The notes beneath the pieces are model-generated. The model saw only the letters and a program-made list of their open reading frames with translations, was not told the origin of the DNA and did not search any database. Shown here in pieces: positions 6,203 through 6,873 of a DNA stretch of 6,873 nucleotides; the stretch's first letter is position 1, and every line of letters starts with the position of its first letter. This stretch comes from VAZQ01 sp040510075. Lineage in GTDB: Bacteria > Pseudomonadota > Alphaproteobacteria > Rhizobiales > Xanthobacteraceae. The DNA lies in the NCBI GenBank assembly GCA_040510075.1, contig JBEVJT010000083.1, positions 1 to 6,873 of the forward strand, given 5' to 3'. The position numbers and the translations under genes are program-made.

Positions 6203-6553
6203 ATGAGCTTGGAGAGCGAGCGCGATACCGTTATCCAGTTTGCGCCATCACCTAGGGGGCAGGCGGACGCAAGCATTGTGGCCGATGATTCCGGGCGCAC
6301 CATCCTAGCGATGTTGCAAAAGGCCGCAGATATGGCGAAGGAGGACTGTGCGCGCGCCATGGATCTGGCCCACAAGCTTTCTTTTCAGCTGCGTGCCGCG
6401 GAGGAACGCGCGCGAGAACTCGAAGCGGAGGCGGCCCATTTTCGCGACCGCGCCGCCCGCGCGGAAGCATGGCTGTTGCGCATCTATAAGGAAGTTGAAC
6501 AGACGTTCTTTCAAAAGAAGGACCGAGAGCCGCGGCAATCGTCACGCCAGTGA
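6203..6553 (+). CDS. Small coiled-coil protein of unknown function (116 aa)
   Basis: A soluble, highly charged protein with no signal peptide or membrane segment. The first ~32 residues are polar and probably flexible. Residues about 33-100 form one long predicted helix with heptad-like Ala/Leu and Glu/Arg spacing (LAMLQKAADMAKEDCARAMD at 35-54, then RAAEERARELEAEAAHFRDR at 64-83), which suggests a coiled coil. An aromatic patch (WLLRIYKEVEQTFF, 90-103) and a basic, disordered tail close the protein. The pattern resembles short conserved hypothetical proteins I recall from Bradyrhizobium and relatives; I know no function for them. ATG 6203 is chosen for its GGGAG site. The gene diverges from the AAA+ gene and is 67 bases before the protease gene in the same direction, so the two + strand genes could share a transcript. 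A role as partner of either neighbour is speculation. Confidence 0.8.
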   Translation: MSLESERDTVIQFAPSPRGQADASIVADDSGRTILAMLQKAADMAKEDCARAMDLAHKLSFQLRAAEERARELEAEAAHFRDRAARAEAWLLRIYKEVEQTFFQKKDREPRQSSRQ

Positions 6554-6587
6554 AGGTCCCGGCGCTGACGAATGAAGCGCCTGGCCT

Positions 6588-6621
6588 GCGGGCTGCTGGA
6601 TCAAGCGGGCTGCTGGATCAA
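6588..6621 (+). repeat. Perfect 17-base tandem duplication up to the protease start codon
   Basis: GCGGGCTGCTGGATCAA occurs at 6588-6604 and again, directly abutting, at 6605-6621. The last A of copy 2 is the A of the protease ATG. Each copy carries CTGGATCAA, so the start region of the protease (its only weak Shine-Dalgarno is GGA at 6615-6617) lies in the duplicated unit. Confidence 0.9.
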
Positions 6622-6873
6622 TGGTGAGCTTTATTCTTTCGCGGCGGTGTCGCACATTCAACGCTCTCCTGTGGATCGGATGTTCGTGCTTGCCGGCTGC
6701 TGCCATGGTCGGGGGCGCGCGCCCCGCTGATCGGACCGTGGCGCGCCATGTGGTCCTGGTCATGGGGGAACACAGCCTGTGCAGCGGAGTGGCCATTGCG
6801 TCCGATCTCGTGCTCACGGCCGCGCATTGCGTATTGCAAAACGGCAAATACCGGCTTGCGACCTTCGAGGGCC
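6621..6873 (+). CDS. Exported trypsin-like (S1 family) serine protease, N-terminal part (3' truncated by window)
   Basis: 84 codons are visible before the right edge. The N-terminus looks like a signal peptide: a basic n-region with SRRCR (7-11), a hydrophobic core NALLWIGCSCL (14-24) and a likely signal peptidase cut after PAAA (25-28). The mature chain would then start MVGG, resembling the IVGG start of activated chymotrypsin-fold proteases. Residues SGVAIASDLVLTAAHC (55-70) are the classic block with catalytic His69 and the two cysteines (54 and 70) usual around it. The catalytic Asp and Ser would lie beyond the window, so activity cannot be judged. ATG 6621 is preferred because the frame has a TGA at 6573-6575 and no other start before it. 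The ribosome site is weak. The protein would act in the periplasm or outside the cell; its substrate is unknown. Confidence 0.85.
   Translation, partial: MVSFILSRRCRTFNALLWIGCSCLPAAAMVGGARPADRTVARHVVLVMGEHSLCSGVAIASDLVLTAAHCVLQNGKYRLATFEG

Noticed and set aside
6675..6689. Lipobox in the protease signal peptide (WIGC, Cys21)
   Set aside because: Trp at the -3 position does not fit the lipobox, and a normal signal peptidase site (PAAA) follows just before a VGG mature start.
6572..6730. A short frame starting ATG 6572 (begins MKRLACGLL)
   Set aside because: It starts like a signal peptide but soon loses that character, ends at about 52 codons, and overlaps the protease gene in another frame.

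Overview
The window reads as chromosomal DNA of a GC-rich alphaproteobacterium. The Liv-type transporter proteins and a small coiled-coil protein resemble those I know from Bradyrhizobium and related Hyphomicrobiales (Rhizobiales). This placement is from memory of protein style, not from a search.

Left part (1-2492, + strand): three genes of a branched-chain-amino-acid-type (HAAT) ABC importer. They are the 3' end of a periplasmic substrate-binding protein, then the permeases LivH and LivM, which are one base apart. A 149-base gap with a strong hairpin separates the binding-protein gene from livH. The two ATPase genes (livG, livF) are not in the window and must lie upstream or elsewhere. An imperfect hairpin followed by T6 after livM is a possible terminator.

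Centre (2592-6020, - strand, convergent with livM): one 1142-residue protein dominates the window. It has an N-terminal membrane anchor, an unrecognised helical region, and a ClpA/ClpB-type double AAA+ core. The first AAA+ module has lost its Walker B acidic pair, while the second has all catalytic motifs but lacks the usual GYVG pore loop. The last ~280 residues align by eye with bacterial peptide chain release factor 2 (RF2). The RF domain 1 helices, the domain 2 strands and the RF C-terminal segment are present. The GGQ catalytic domain is cleanly missing, and the SPF stop-codon-reading tripeptide is replaced by AGT. This fusion is the main discovery candidate: a membrane-anchored HSP100-like machine carrying a catalytically dead release-factor module, perhaps a ribosome- or translation-linked quality-control factor.

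Right part (6021-6873): a 182-base divergent intergenic region leads into two + strand genes. The first encodes a 116-residue soluble coiled-coil protein. The second is the 5' end of an exported trypsin-like (S1) serine protease, whose start codon directly follows a perfect 17-base tandem duplication. Whether these two genes work with the AAA+ protein is unknown; only their adjacency is seen.
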